DNA from: Nemertoderma westbladi
Lineage: Eukaryota; Xenacoelomorpha; Nemertodermatida; Nemertodermatidae
Length of the DNA stretch: 64,000 nucleotides
Assembly: GCA_032718475.1 (NCBI GenBank)
Contig: JAUCBJ010000580.1
Location: 19,040-83,039, forward strand
Direction of reading: 5' to 3'
Shown here: positions 22,619 to 34,754 of the stretch, in pieces
How the letters are laid out: each line of letters opens with the position of its first letter
How positions within the stretch are numbered: the stretch's first letter is position 1
The notes under the pieces: generated by a model
Databases searched by the model: none
Seen by the model: the letters and a program-made list of their open reading frames with translations, nothing else
Told to the model about the DNA's origin: nothing
Made by a program: the position numbers and the translations under genes

Positions 22619-24524
22619 TAATTTCGGACTGCTCATCGATTTGAGACATTCTAGCCTCATAGATGCAAAGACTTACACCCACGTTCCCGGTAAAATATTG
22701 CATTCGATAAAGGCACCTGGGTTAAGCTTCATCTGCGATTCTAATGAATTCAATGAATTACTCTTAGAATTCCCTTCATTAACAGAAATGACATTTCGTG
22801 AATCAAAGCTAAGACATGACGTTGAACACCACATAGAGACTGTAGGAGCACCCATTCACAGCAAACCAAGACGCCTATCACCAGAGAAACTTTCAGTCGC
22901 CAAGGAAGAATTCCAACAGATGTGTAATCTAGGCATTATACGCCCTTCATCTAGTCAATGGTCATCACCGTTGCACATGACCCCCAAACAAAAACCTGGT
23001 GAATGGCGCCCATGCGGGGACTATAGACGTTTAAATGATGCCACAGTACCTGATAGATACCCAATTCCGCATATTCAAGATTTCACGGCAAACCTAGCAG
23101 GTAAAACAATATTCAGTAAAATCGACCTAGTCCGTGCTTATCACCAAATACCTGTTGCGCAAGAAGACATACCAAAAACTGCCATATCAACCCCATTTGG
23201 GTTATTTGAATTCATCCGCACTCCATATGGCCTCCGCAATGCAGGTCAAACATTTCAACGATTTATGCATAGAGTTTGCGGGGATTTAGATTTCATATTC
23301 GTTTATATGGACGATATACTTGTAGCTAGTTGCAACCGTCTAGAACATAAGCAGCACCTTCGAATTCTATTTCAGAGACTAGCAGAGTATGGATTGGTCA
23401 TCAACAAGGATAAATGTTATTTGGGTAAGTCACATTTAACATTCCTAGGCCATAATATTAGTAAAGATGGAATAACACCGTTAGCAGAGCGCGTTCAAGC
23501 AGTGCAAGACTACCCAACACCCGCAACAACGAAGGAATTACAGAAGTTTTTAGGTATGGTAAATTATTACCACAGATTTATCCCCGATGCATCTGAAGTG
23601 TTAAATCCCTTGTATATAGCTTTAAAGCAAAATTCAAAAAATTTCACCTGGAACCCATCATACAACAAAACATTTACGATTGTGAAAACAGCTTTAGCAA
23701 ATGCAGCCATGCTCTACCACCCACAAGCTAATGCTGATACTGCAATTACGACCGATGCCTCTGACATTGGTGTTGGGGCTGTACTGAAACAATTAATAGA
23801 TAAAGAATGGCGCCCGGTCGCATTCTTTTCAAAGAAATTACGTCCTGCCGAAACGCGTTACAGTGCGTATGACAAGGAATTACTTGCAATAGTGCTCAGC
23901 ATTAAACACTTTAGGTACTTTGTCGAAGGGCAAAGGTTTAACATTTATACGGACCATAAACCCCTAACATTTGCATTAAAGTCAGGCCGTGATACATTAC
24001 TACCTCGACAATCACGCCAATTGTCCTTCATATCAGAATTTACTTGTAAGATAACCCACAATTCAGGGAAAGACAATTTAGTCGCAGACTCATTATCCCG
24101 AGCTCCACTATCAACCAATACAATACAGTCATCAACTGTCGATTATACTCTATTGGCAGAGGCTCAAGAAATCGATTCCGAAATTCAAGCTTCTAGAACT
24201 GCTATAACAAATTTAGTTCTCTGGTATGCCCCTATAGAAAATTCCACACATACAGTATTATGCGACATATCGACTGGAGTGGCTAGACCATTAGTGCCTC
24301 AAAGTTGGCGACAATCAATTTTTGAAACACTCCACAGTCTTAGCCATCCTGGTGTTAAGTCAACACGCAAATTAATAACATCGCGGTTTGTATGGTATAA
24401 AATCAACCGTGATATTACCGCATGGACGCAAACTTGCCTACAATGTCAAAAATCAAAGATCCATCGACATACAAACTCCGGAATTTATCGCTTCGACGCT
24501 CCAGATCAACGATTTTCGACATAG
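22569..24524 (+). pseudogene. gypsy reverse transcriptase-RNase H
   Basis: An uninterrupted frame for about 650 codons. RT starts around the [12 protein letters not shown] region, with [15 protein letters not shown] (motif A), [16 protein letters not shown], and the catalytic YMDD at 23,304-23,315. It is followed by the connection TLEFLGH-type region and RNase H ([13 protein letters not shown] near 23,750; [19 protein letters not shown]). The integrase HHCC zinc finger (His pair near 24,335-24,360, Cys pair near 24,436-24,445) is at the C-terminal end. The RT and RNase H catalytic residues are present, so this segment decayed late; the frame is lost near 24,510. Confidence 0.92.
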
Positions 24525-25348
24525 TGGGTCCATTGCCATGTTCACAAGGATACACATATTTATTTACCTGTATAGACAGATACACCAGATGGGCTGAAGC
24601 TGTTCCAATGGAAAACTCTTTAACTGAAACTTGCGCCAGGGCATTGCTGTCTCAGTGGATCTCTCGATTCGGAGTACCAAATACAATAGCATCAGATCGA
24701 GGGGGTCAGTTCGAATCAGATGTTTGGTTTAATCTCAATAAACTCCTAGGAACAACAAGAAATAGAACTACGGCCTACCACCCCCAGTCAAATGGTATCG
24801 TCGAGCGGTATCATCGACAACTCAAAACTTCATTAAAAGCTCGTTTGCACAACAACAATTGGTATGATGAGTTACCAATCATAATGTTGGGATTACGCGC
24901 TGTTCCTAAGGAGGACCTGGGTTGTTCAGCGGCAGAACTGGTTTACGGAGCGGCATTACGACTACCAGAAGAATATTTCACCGCTTCACAAACTCATAAA
25001 GGAGCAGAAACCAATAAATTATTGCGTACCCTGCAACATTGCATGCATAATATGCAACCCACGTCCACTTCTCACAATACAAAGTGAACTGAAATACCAA
25101 GTGAATTGCGGACATCTAACTTTGTTTTCATCCGTAGGGATGCTCACCGTTCACCACTACAATGTCCTTATGAAGGACCCTTTAAAGTAATCTGCCGACA
25201 GGACAAGTTCTTTACTCTTGACGTAAATGGCAAACGGGACACGGTCAGCATTGATAGACTAAAACCAGCCTTCCTTGAAAACGATGTGTTCATCAACCAA
25301 CCATTAAGATCGCGTTACGGTCGACCAATAAAAACTCCCGTCCGTTAA
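24511..25348 (+). pseudogene. gypsy integrase core and C-terminal region
   Basis: The frame resumes with FDIVGPLP (first catalytic Asp), then IASDRGGQFES (second Asp, near 24,697) and NGIVERYHRQLK (Glu, near 24,805), so the DDE triad is visible. A deletion at about 24,508-24,512 removed a few residues before the first Asp and shifted frame. A TGA at 25,085-25,087 interrupts the C-terminal part, which continues in the same frame to 25,348 with an SH3-like segment (GPFKVICRQDKFFTLDV). It would insert the cDNA into the genome; this copy cannot. Confidence 0.9.
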
Positions 25349-25423
25349 TTACTAACTAACTATTATCTAATAATTATAATTCTATATTGTTATCGTGTCT
25401 TGTCGACACTGGTGGAGGGCTTA

Positions 25424-25714
25424 TGTGGGATCATCCCTTCAATTAGCTAATCAAATTTATACAGTAGATATTAATATTGCATGAACGACATTCAAACTTC
25501 CTTAGCTCAATGTACGTGCGTGCAATATGAGTATCAGCTGGTTGCACTATTCCATTGGTATTTCGTGCGTACTGTATATCATCATCTTTGGCAAGAGATT
25601 TTATATACATTAAATAACATTTAATCAATATACGACTAAATAAATATTTTCGATTAATTGCGTTAATTGCACTTTTATTAAGCTACATATATTCCTGTTG
25701 TTGATACCGCTACA
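25424..25714 (+). mobile_element. gypsy 3' LTR (291 bp)
   Basis: Directly preceded by a purine-rich tract (ggtggaggg, 25,411-25,419). Starts TGTGGGATCATCCC and ends CCGCTACA (TG...CA). Position fits: 75 bp after the pol stop and just before the 14-bp satellite resumes. Without a second LTR the borders are inferred. Confidence 0.7.
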
Positions 25715-26020
25715 GTCTCTACTACCTAGTATCTACTACCTAGTAACTACTACCTAGAAACTACTACCTAGTAATTACTACCTAGTAACTACTACCTAGT
25801 AACTACTAGGTAGTATCTACTACCTAGTAACTACTACCTAGAAACTACTACCTTGTAACTACTACCTAGAAACTACTACCTAGTAACTACTACCTAGTAT
25901 ATACTACCTTGTAACTACTACCTAGAAACTACTACCTAGTAACTACTACCTAGTATATACTACCTAGTAACTACTAGGTAGTATCTACTACCTAGAAACT
26001 ACTACCTAGTAATTACTACC
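25715..26020. repeat. 14-bp satellite, right block
   Basis: The same TAACTACTACCTAG array as at 21.4-22.2 kb, with more 'agaaactac' variants. It runs directly into the truncated start of BEL-A, at 'actaccc|ggtctcgat'. Confidence 0.93.
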
Positions 26021-26021
26021 C

Positions 26022-26775
26022 GGTCTCGATACACCAGAATTACATATACCAACTGGAGATATCACCCGATCCGTAAAACCGGACGACGGTTTCTATGCAG
26101 AGCGCACCATTATGGGGTGGACCCTCTGCGGTATTAAAGGAGAAACCACCGACACCTATACATACCTTCCAAAATGCCAGATCGAAGGGAATGCAACATC
26201 CGTGGGCTATTGTTCGGCAACCGATATGGATGAGGATCTATTTCTAGAAGCGGAGAAGACACAACAAGAAATGACAAAATATTTCAACCTGGAAACCCAA
26301 GAATTCGCCGAAAAGGATGAAAACCCATCAGAGGAGGACCAATACTGTATGGACGTTCTGGACCAAGCAGTGTTTAAGGACGGGCATTGGTGTTCACCAA
26401 TGCTATGGAAAGATCCAGACAAACCGATGGCTAACAATGCCAGTATGGCCCTGAGAAGGCTAAAATGGATCCTGCGCAGATTACATGAGCTACGCAAGAT
26501 AAAAGAAAAGTATAACAATGTACTTAAGGGCTACCTGGAAGATGGACTGGTGGAGATGGTTCCCCTGGACGAACTGCAGGGGACAAAACGGACTTACTAT
26601 CTTCCGACCCACTATGTGGTAGAAGCCCGTAAGGGTGGAAAGATCCGGGTGGTGAACGATGCTGCGGCCATGTACCAAGGTGAATCGTTGAATAGCCAGC
26701 TATACACTGGACCTAACATATACAGTACGCTGATCGGCGTATTAATCAGATTCCGGGAGAATAAAATTGATCGGA
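26022..26775 (+). pseudogene. BEL-A pol, first copy of a ~750-bp tandem duplication
   Basis: The frame opens with GLDTPELHIPTGDIT, the region after the protease, and extends through an acidic linker to the start of RT (KRTYYLPTHYVVEARKGGKI). At 26,765-26,776 the sequence jumps back to ctcgatacaccagaattaca. The two copies (26,025-26,765 and 26,776-27,519) are almost identical; the second has one extra codon (Cys) and a few substitutions. The duplication breaks pol. Confidence 0.88.
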
Positions 26776-29259
26776 CTCGATACACCAGAATTACATATAC
26801 CAACTGGAGATATCACCCGATCCATAAAACCGGACGACGGTTTCTATGCAGAGCACACCATTATGGGGTGGACACTCTGCGGTATTAAAGAAGAAACCAC
26901 CGACACCTATACATACCTTCCAAAATGCCAGATCGAAGGGAATGCAACATCCGTGAGCTATTGTTCGGCAACCGATATGGATGAGGATCTATTTCTAGAA
27001 GCGGAGAAGACACAACAAGAAATGACAAAATATTTCAACCTGGAAACCCAAGAATTCGCCGAAAAGGACGAAAACCCATCAGAGGAGGACCAATACTGTA
27101 TGGACGTTCTGGACCAAGCAGTGTTTAAGGACGGGCATTGTTGGTGTTCACCAATGCTATGGAAGGATCCGGACAAACCGATGGCTAACAATGCCGGTAT
27201 GGCCCTGAGAAGGCTAAAAGGGATCCTGCGCAGATTACATGAGCTACCCAAGATAAAATAAAAGTATAACAATGTACTTAAGGGCTACCTGGAAGATGGA
27301 CTGGCGGAGATGGTTCCCCCGGACGAACTGCAGGGGACAAAACGGACTTACTATCTTCCGACCCACTATGTGGTAGAAGCCCGTAAGGGTGGAAAAATCC
27401 GGGTGGTGAACGATGCTGCGGCCATGTACCAAGGTGAATCGTTGAATAGCCAGCTATACACCGGACCTAACATATACAGTACGCTGATCGGCGTATTAAT
27501 CAGATTCCGGGAGAATAAAGTAGCCTTCACATGCGACATCAAAGCGATGTTTCACCAGGTTCGAACGCTACCACGAGATTCCGATTGCCTACGCATTCTA
27601 TGGACAGATAAAGCATTAACCCCACAAAGGATAAATCAACTCACCTTAGAAGATGTGGATGTAATGCGAATGATCGTTAGAATCTTTGGTGCTAAGGATT
27701 CACCGATCGCATGTAGCGACATGCTCAAGAAAACTGCGACTATGTGTGAAGATGAGTTCCCTCCGACTGTCATAGAGACCATCCAGAGATGTTTTTATGT
27801 GGACGATGGATGCGCTGGCACCGAGAATGTCGACAAGGCATATCAGCTGGCCATGGGAATGGTAGAATGCTTAAAGAAAGGAGGTTTCCCTCTCGTAAAG
27901 TTTAGATCACACGATAAAGAGCTTATGGAAAGGCTCCCGGAGGAGATCAAATTAGATAATAACAAGATGTATTCCGAGGGTGTAGACCACTGCGTACTCG
28001 GCATCGAATGGGACATAAAACTGGACCAGTTTATTTTCAAACATAATCCCCCACCCAAACCAATGAGAAAAAGGGAATGTTTATCAATAAAGAGCGCCAT
28101 ATTCGATCCTTTGAATTTAATATCCCCGGTAACTTTGGCCGGAATAAACTTAATTAAAGAAATGTGGATCGAAGGATTGGGGTGGGACGAAGAACTCCCC
28201 CCACACCTTAGCACCAAATGGAAGAAGTGGACGGAACAACTCGAACAGCTACACCTCATGCGGATTCCTCGACCGTTCTTTCTCGACAAGCTGCCCACTG
28301 ATATATTCCAGCTCCATAACTTCTCGGATGCCTCGAATACTGGAATCGGTGTGGTTACATATATACAGAGATTAAGTCACAATGGAAACGGCGATATTAG
28401 TTTCTTATTCTCCAAAGCCAAGACGGTATCCAGGGAATTTGTGGCGACCATCCCAAGGCTCGAACTGCAAGCTGCAGTATGGGCCGTCAGACAAAACAGC
28501 ATAATCATCCAAAACCTTAGAGTCCCCCTCAAATCGCAGCATTTCTGGGTCGATTCTAGCATCGTGCACTATTTCCTCCATTCACCATCACGGCGACACA
28601 CAACGTTTGTGGCGAACCGGGCCACAGAAATAAAACAGTGTACCAACCAAGAACAGTGGCATCACATAAACGGGAAAGAGAACCCGGCGGACTTATCGAG
28701 CCGAGGAGCCACCCCATGACAGCTCAGTAAGAGTAAACTTTGGCTTACGGGTCCGGAGTTCCTAAAGCAACCACAACGAACCTGGAGCACCCGATTCGAT
28801 CCCGGACTAGATAGCGGGAAATATTCGGAAGACGACAAGGAGATTCGCAAAGTCCATGGAAGCGCCACCGTGGAGATTTATAGCTGTCTGACTGAGCCTG
28901 CAAGGGACTCGGGCAGGCACTATAAGGTTGCGTCCACCGAGAAACCAGCTGCATCCTTACGACTCCTTATAGAGCAGACCTCATCGATGCAACGTCTCAT
29001 CCACCGCGTTATGACCCTTCGTAATTTCCCGCGGTGGAAGGATAACAAACCGATAATTCGGTGGAGTATACAAGAACTCATTATCGCGGAGAAATGTATT
29101 GTGAGATATGTCCAGAAAGAAAGTTTCCCCGATGAATGGGAGCAGCTCAACGCGGGCAAGATTCTGAAACCCGACAGCCCAGTCTACCAGTTGAGACCTA
29201 TGATGGGAAAGGACGGACTGATCCGCCTTAATACCCGTATGGCAAACACCCCAGGTTGA
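26776..29259 (+). pseudogene. BEL-A reverse transcriptase-RNase H
   Basis: One frame covers the second duplicate and the rest of RT and RNase H, with in-frame TAA at 27,259-27,261 and TGA at 28,717-28,719. RT motifs: VNDAAAMYQGESLN, FTCDIKAMFHQVR (motif A Asp), the Pao-type FGAKDSPIACSDML, and catalytic YVDD at 27,796-27,807. Then DPLNLISPVTLAG and the RNase H segment NFSDASNTGIG (near 28,320) with RLELQAAVWA and the WVDSS Asp. The C-terminal part to 29,257 leads into the integrase N-terminus. It would copy element RNA into cDNA; the stops inactivate it. Confidence 0.92.
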
Positions 29260-30553
29260 GTATGAAATCAAATACCAGGCACTTCTGCCAGGAACGTCTA
29301 CACTAGCCAAGCTGTTAATCCAGCAATGTCATGAGGAAAACCATCACGCGGGCCAAAACTGGATCATGGCCAACATCCGGCAACGATACTGGATCACCCA
29401 CATCCAGCCACTGATTCGGAAAGTACTGAAACGGTGTTTCCCTTGCAGGAGATACATAGCGCCACCACTCACCCAAAGAATGGCCGACCTGCCGGCCACG
29501 CGGCTACAGTCTGACTCGCCGCCATTCTACATAACTGGCGTAGATTGTTTCGGACCATTTACGGTTATCGAGCAACGATCCAACATTAAATGCTGGGGAG
29601 CCATCTTTACATGCCTTAGGTCAAGGGCGATTTACCTGGACCTCGCAGTAAACCTCACGCAGCACGCCTTCATCCACACCCTGCGTCGGTTTGTGGCGAA
29701 CAACGGTTCATGCCAGCATATGTATTCAGACAACGGAACGAACTTTGTGGGAGGAGAAAGGGAACTCAGAGAGGCTATCGAGGGATGGTTTACCGACGAA
29801 ACCGCATCACAAGTTTGGAAGGAACACCACATACAATGGCACTTCCAGACGCCCCTAGCACCCCATACGAGCGGAGTATGGGAGAAACTTATCAACTTAG
29901 TGAAACGATCCATGTGGATTGCATTGGGGGATACCCAGGTCACTCACAAAACATTGCGCACTACATTCTGCAAAATTATGGCCACCTTAAACAACCGGCC
30001 AATTATTCCCATCCATGACGACCCAACCGATCTAGAACCCCTTACACCCAACCATCTCCTTGGTCGGCCTAAGACCAACATCCTTCCGGAGGCCATGTTC
30101 CCAGATCCCAATGACATCACGAGACACACTAACTGGAAGAAGGCCCAAGCGTTGGCAGCGCATTGGTGGAGAATCTGGGCCCAGGAATACCTCATAACCC
30201 TCCAGACAAGGAGGAAGTGGAACAATACATACCGGAACGTCGCAGTTGGCGACATGATACTAATCAAAGAAGACCTTAAAGACCGCGTCCACTGGCCTGT
30301 GGCGCAAGTCGTGGAGATAACCCCAAGCAAGGATGGACTTGCGAGGACAGTGACGATACGAATGGCAAAGGGCCACTACCAACGCCCTATCCAGAGGCTT
30401 TGCCTTCTCGAAGGCAATGACAGTGGTGACTCCATGAGAGGTGATAAGTTCCCTACTCCGGATCCTGCTGCGGACATTCGTGACAATGACAAACCCGTTT
30501 ACACCCTTCTCATCCTGTTGACAAACTCTTTAAATGTGATTTACCGACAATGA
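29258..30553 (+). pseudogene. BEL-A integrase
   Basis: After a 1-nt frame change at about 29,256, pol continues as EYEIKYQALLPG and the HHCC zinc finger (CHEENHHAG, then CFPCRR). The core shows GVDCFGPF (Asp, near 29,545), YSDNGTNFVGG (Asp, near 29,728) and HTSGVWEKLI (Glu, near 29,884), a full DDE triad. The C-terminal WNNTYRNVAVGDMILIKED to RPIQRLCLL block is the conserved BEL domain after integrase. Roughly 430 codons are open, and the stop at 30,551 is natural-looking. Confidence 0.93.
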
Positions 30554-31255
30554 ATATGGACCCCCCTTAAACCAACTGTAACCACGCATGGTATTTGTGC
30601 TTCCTCGTGTGTTATGTGGAGTCCAGCGTCACCCTGCAGATGTTTCGACTGATGCAGGGTAGTTTATGTTTTGTTCACCCTGATTTTGGTCATCAGGACC
30701 AACTACCTTGGATTATCGGAATGAGAAAAATTCGAAGTGGAATTCATTGTATCCATTGTGTTGTATTGTGTTGTCCATTGCGTGTGCAGTTCGGGGCATA
30801 GGCGGTGTAATGAGTCCACCTGTAGATCCCAGAATGTTGCGTAACCCCATCCCACATGACTTCGTCGGCTGAGCTTTATGTTTCTGGGAGTGTTATTCTG
30901 GTGGGTCCCTGGTGCATTCCACGTGACGTCACTTCCAGCGTTCTATTCATTGTCCGTTACGTGTGCAGTTTGGGGCGTAGGCGGAGTAACGAGTCCAGCT
31001 GTAGATTCCAGACTGCCGCGTAACACCCCTTCCACAACGAAAATTTCCCAAGAAGATGGTTGAATGTAGTAAGAAATGATGAAAAGGAACAGATAACTCA
31101 ACATAGCTATAGTAACTGTAAACACTGAATGTAGTAGCAATAATATGGTAGATGCCTGCCTATATAACAATAATAATAACTACATTGAAAATAACTGAAT
31201 TATTCTGCAGTCCCTATAGAATCAGACTTTCTGGATTTATAATTAACTGATTTAA
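30554..31255. other. BEL-A region downstream of pol, with a ~80-bp direct repeat
   Basis: Non-coding. Two diverged copies of an ~80-bp segment lie at about 30,778-30,858 and 30,952-31,035. Both have cgtgtgcagt, then 'ggggc.taggcgg.gtaa', 'gagtcca', ctgtagat and gcgtaac. The purpose is unknown; they may be regulatory repeats of the 3' untranslated region. Confidence 0.6.
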
Positions 31256-31781
31256 TTTGTAACGGACATAATTTACAATATAGACCCGAATCGCCAGATT
31301 CTTGGCGATTTACGTAATACGATTGATTTATTGGACTATCCACAACCTGGATCTCCTAGCTTTGATGTGAAATGGAACGCCCTGTTGAAAGAGAATGTGC
31401 GAGTAATTCGTTTCTCCGGGAGGGAGGCCCCGGTAACCCGTAACCTGCAGGCGCTCCGGTTGTCGCCTGAAAAGGATTTGGAACGCTGAGGCAACCAGAG
31501 GAGAAGAGTTGTCGTTTTGGGATACATTCCGGCAAAGCGTCTACAAATCCCGGTGCTTGATATACGACAACGAGGGCAACGCGATGCCAACTCCGAAGGC
31601 AGTTACCATGGCGCGATGTCAGAGTTTCATCGACGACAAGAGTACGTACCTCACCCACTCGGGAAACCTAGCGGAATGTACAGCGACGCTGCGAGAGGAA
31701 CGTATGACAGTCATCCAAAACCGCGATGACTATAAAGAGAAATACGGAACGAAGGAGATAGAAGACCAGGACATTCTATAG
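31256..31781 (+). pseudogene. Unassigned open frame between BEL-A pol and 3' LTR (frameshifted)
   Basis: One frame is open at 31,256-31,489 (contains DLRNTIDLLDYPQPGSPSF and LLKENVRVIRFSGREAPV). A second frame is open at 31,437-31,781 (contains FWDTFRQSVYKSRCLIYDNE and ends KYGTKEIEDQDIL). A +1 shift around 31,485 would join them into about 175 codons. Composition looks protein-like on both sides. It has no signal peptide or membrane span, so there is no support for an envelope gene. I do not recognise the family; position suggests an accessory frame or captured sequence. Confidence 0.4.
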
Positions 31782-31924
31782 ACACTTATTCGAACATTTA
31801 TTTTTATATGTATGTAAACTAACTCTAGGACAAATTAATCAAGACTATGCAAGAGTAAAAAATTGGGTTTTTTATATGGGGAAATGACCTACGCAAACTC
31901 GATCTACCGATAGACCTCACAAAG

Positions 31925-31939
31925 GTCATTTGGGGGGAC
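31925..31939 (+). promoter_or_regulatory. BEL-A polypurine tract
   Basis: The G-rich tract ttggggggac immediately precedes the LTR start TGTTCGCGG. It is the expected primer site for plus-strand DNA synthesis. Confidence 0.65.
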
Positions 31940-32167
31940 TGTTCGCGGTATTTAATTTTATCATATCGCGAGTTAAATATTTTTTGGATTTATTTGTTAT
32001 GAATATTCCAATATCAGTACTGGGCGCGGGAACATAAAATTCGGGTATATTCGATAGACTGGGGGCGAGTTATGGGCGAATCTTGGCGCGACTTACGGGG
32101 CACGGGACTCATATCAGATATTTAAGGGCCAGGGGTGGGAGGCAAAATCAAGCAATACTCTCAGCTG
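31940..32167 (+). mobile_element. BEL-A 3' LTR, left part
   Basis: Starts tgttcgcggtattt and aligns with the BEL-B LTR (34,755 onward): both share TATTCCAATATCAGTACTGG-like and ACTGGGGGCGA blocks and 'aagggccagggg'. It is interrupted at the 8-bp sequence ctcagctg (32,160-32,167). Confidence 0.82.
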
Positions 32168-32497
32168 CAATAGTATCTACATCATTGTCCAGAATAGGGT
32201 GTTTCCCTTCACTTCTATGGGGCTTTCTATTAGTCCTACCTGTCCCAAATACGTTGCCTAATGATTTCCAACCTGTCCAATATAGGGGCATCCAATCAAA
32301 TCATCATATGAGCCAACTCCTCGTCATCGGACCAATACCAACGTTCCTACAGTTAGGCATCTCCCTTATTGGCTATATAATGTAAAGGTTAATGGAAAAT
32401 TCCACTGATATATAATCCAAGTGTCAGCTACGAATCCGGGGCTCATTATAACAACCTATACTGGACCAAGCAACGTATTTGGGACAAGAGCTGGTTG
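32168..32497 (+). repeat. Left terminal inverted repeat
   Basis: Contains several variants of the motif GTCC(C)A.ATA(G)G, for example tgtccagaatagggtg, tgtcccaaatacgttg and tgtccaatataggggc. Versions of this motif are amplified in the adjoining minisatellite. Confidence 0.85.
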
Positions 32498-32815
32498 AGG
32501 TATATGTACAGTGGAAATTCCCATTCTAAATAAGGGCATTTGGAATACATTTTCCCAAGTTATGGTTAAAGATATACTGTGGGTGCCTTGCAAATGGCTT
32601 GTAAGACTGTGATGCATTATAGGCTATAGGGTCATCATAGTCACGTTATTTCATTTCCTGTTGTGCAATTTATTCATATTGTGCAATTTATTCATGCTGT
32701 GCAACTTATTCATTGTGCAATTTATTCATGTGGTGCAATTTATTCACTTATAATAAATCTAAATGCATTTGTATAATAATAATTAAATGAAAATCAAATT
32801 AGTGATATCGCAACC

Positions 32816-34754
32816 TCCTCCCCCAGACTCAACTCATCCCAAATAGTCCTTCATAAGTCTAAAATTTGACTCAAATAGGTTGTTAGTGTCACGTATAGGT
32901 TGATTTTGTCCAAAATAGCCTGTAGCTTTATCAAAATTATTTCAAATAGTTTATAAATGTAAAGGAATACCGAAAACTCGACTTCATAATCATAGCTTTA
33001 ATTCCAATTTGTCCCAAATAGGGTGTGTATGTCCCATATAGGGTGTTTATGTCCCATACATGGAGTTTTTGTCCCAAATAGCATGTAACATTCTCAAAAT
33101 GATTTTACATAGTTTATAAATATAATGGAAATACTCAAAAGAAAATATAATTCACTATCATAGCTTTAATTTAAATATGTCCCAAATAGGTTGTTTATGT
33201 CCCATATAGGGTGTTTGTGTCCCATATAGGGTGTTTGTGTCCCAAATTGCGTGTCACTTTCTCAAAATGATTTTACATAGTTTATAAATATAATGGAATA
33301 CTCAAAAGAAAATAGAATTTACTATCATAGCTTTAATTTAAATTTGTCCCAAATAGGTTGTTTTTGTCCCATATAGGGTGTTTGTGTGCCAAATAGCGTG
33401 TGACTTCCTCAAAATGATTTTACATAGTTTATAAATATAATGGAAATACTCAAAAGAAAATAGAATCCACTATCATAACTTTAATTTAAATTTGTCCCAA
33501 ATAGGTTGTTTGTGTCCCATATAGGGTGTTTGTGTCCCGTGTAGGGTGTTTGTGTCCCATATAGGGTATGAAGTGCTAATAATCATTTCAAATAGTTTCG
33601 AAATGTAATGGAATACCCAAAAGACTATAGAATTCACTATCATAGCTTTAATTTAAATGTGTCCCAACTAGGTTGTTTATGTCCCATATAGGGTGTTTGT
33701 GTCCCATATAGGGAATTTGTGTCCCAAATTGCGTGACATTTTCTCAAAATGATTTTACATAGTTTATAAATATTATGGAATACTCAAAAGAAAATATAAT
33801 TTACTATCATAGCTTTAATTTAAATTTGTCCCAAATAGGTTGTTTGTGTTCCATATAGGGTGTTTGTGTCCCGTATAGGGTGTGAAGTGCTTATAATGAT
33901 TTCAAATTGTTTCGAAATGTAATGGAATACTCAAAAGAATATAGAATTCACTATCATAGCTTTCATTTAAATATGTTCCAAATAGGTTGTTTGTGTCCCA
34001 TATAGGGTGTTTGAGTCCCATATAGGGTATTTGTGTGCCAAATAGCGTATGACTTTCTCAAAATAATTTTACATAGTTTATAAATATAATGGAATATTCA
34101 AAAGAAAATAGAATTCACTATCATAGCTCTAATTGAAATTTGTCCCAAATAGGTTGTTTGTGTCCCATATAGGGTGTTTGTGTCCCGTATAGGGTGTGAA
34201 GTGCTTATAATGATTTCAAATAGTTTTGAAATGTAATGGAATACTCAAAAGAATATAAAATTTACTACCATAGCTTTAATTTCAATTTGTCCCAAATAGG
34301 TTGTTTTCGTCCCATATAGGGTGTTTTTGTGCCGAATAGCGTGTGACTTCCTCAAAATGATTTTACATAGTTTATAAATATAATGGAAATACTCAAAAGA
34401 AAATAGAATCCACTATCATAACTTTAATTTAAATTTGTCCCAAATAGGTTGTTTGTGTCCCATATAGGGTGTTTGTGTCCCGTATAGGGTGTTTGTGTCC
34501 CGTATAGGGTGTGAAGTGCTTATAATGATTTCAAATAGTTTCGAAATGTAATGGAATACTCAAAAGAATATAGAATTCACTACCATAGCTTTAATTTCAA
34601 TTTGTCCCAAATAGGTTGTTTTTGTCCCATATAGGGTGTTTTTTGCGCAAATAGCGTGTGACTTCCTCAAAATGATTTTACATAGTTTATAAATCTCATG
34701 GAAATACTCAAAAGAAAACAGAATCCACTATCATAACTTTAATTTAAATTTGTC
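32816..34754 (+). repeat. Minisatellite of ~150-170-bp units built on GTCCCAAATAGG motifs
   Basis: About a dozen units. Each has one tgtcccaaataggttgttt block, one to three gtcccatatagggtgtttgt blocks, a 'tgactttctcaaaatgattt' or 'tgaagtgcttataatgattt' block, 'atagtttataaatataatgg' and 'actatcatagctttaattt'. Unit length varies with the number of GTCCC sub-blocks. It is cut at 'aatttgtc|tgttcgcgg', where the BEL-B LTR begins. Confidence 0.9.

Larger units (their letters stand above)
22161..25714 (+). mobile_element. Ty3/gypsy LTR retrotransposon, 5'-truncated
   Basis: The domain order Gag zinc knuckle, protease, RT, RNase H, integrase and 3' LTR is that of Ty3/gypsy (Metaviridae). The 5' LTR, primer-binding site and most of gag are missing: the element begins within the last part of Gag directly after the 14-bp satellite. 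The satellite resumes right after the 3' LTR. The coding part has two frameshifts and one in-frame stop, so the copy is inactive. Confidence 0.93.

Noticed and set aside
31256-31781. Envelope gene of BEL-A
   Set aside because: No signal peptide, transmembrane segment or cysteine pattern of an envelope protein could be seen.
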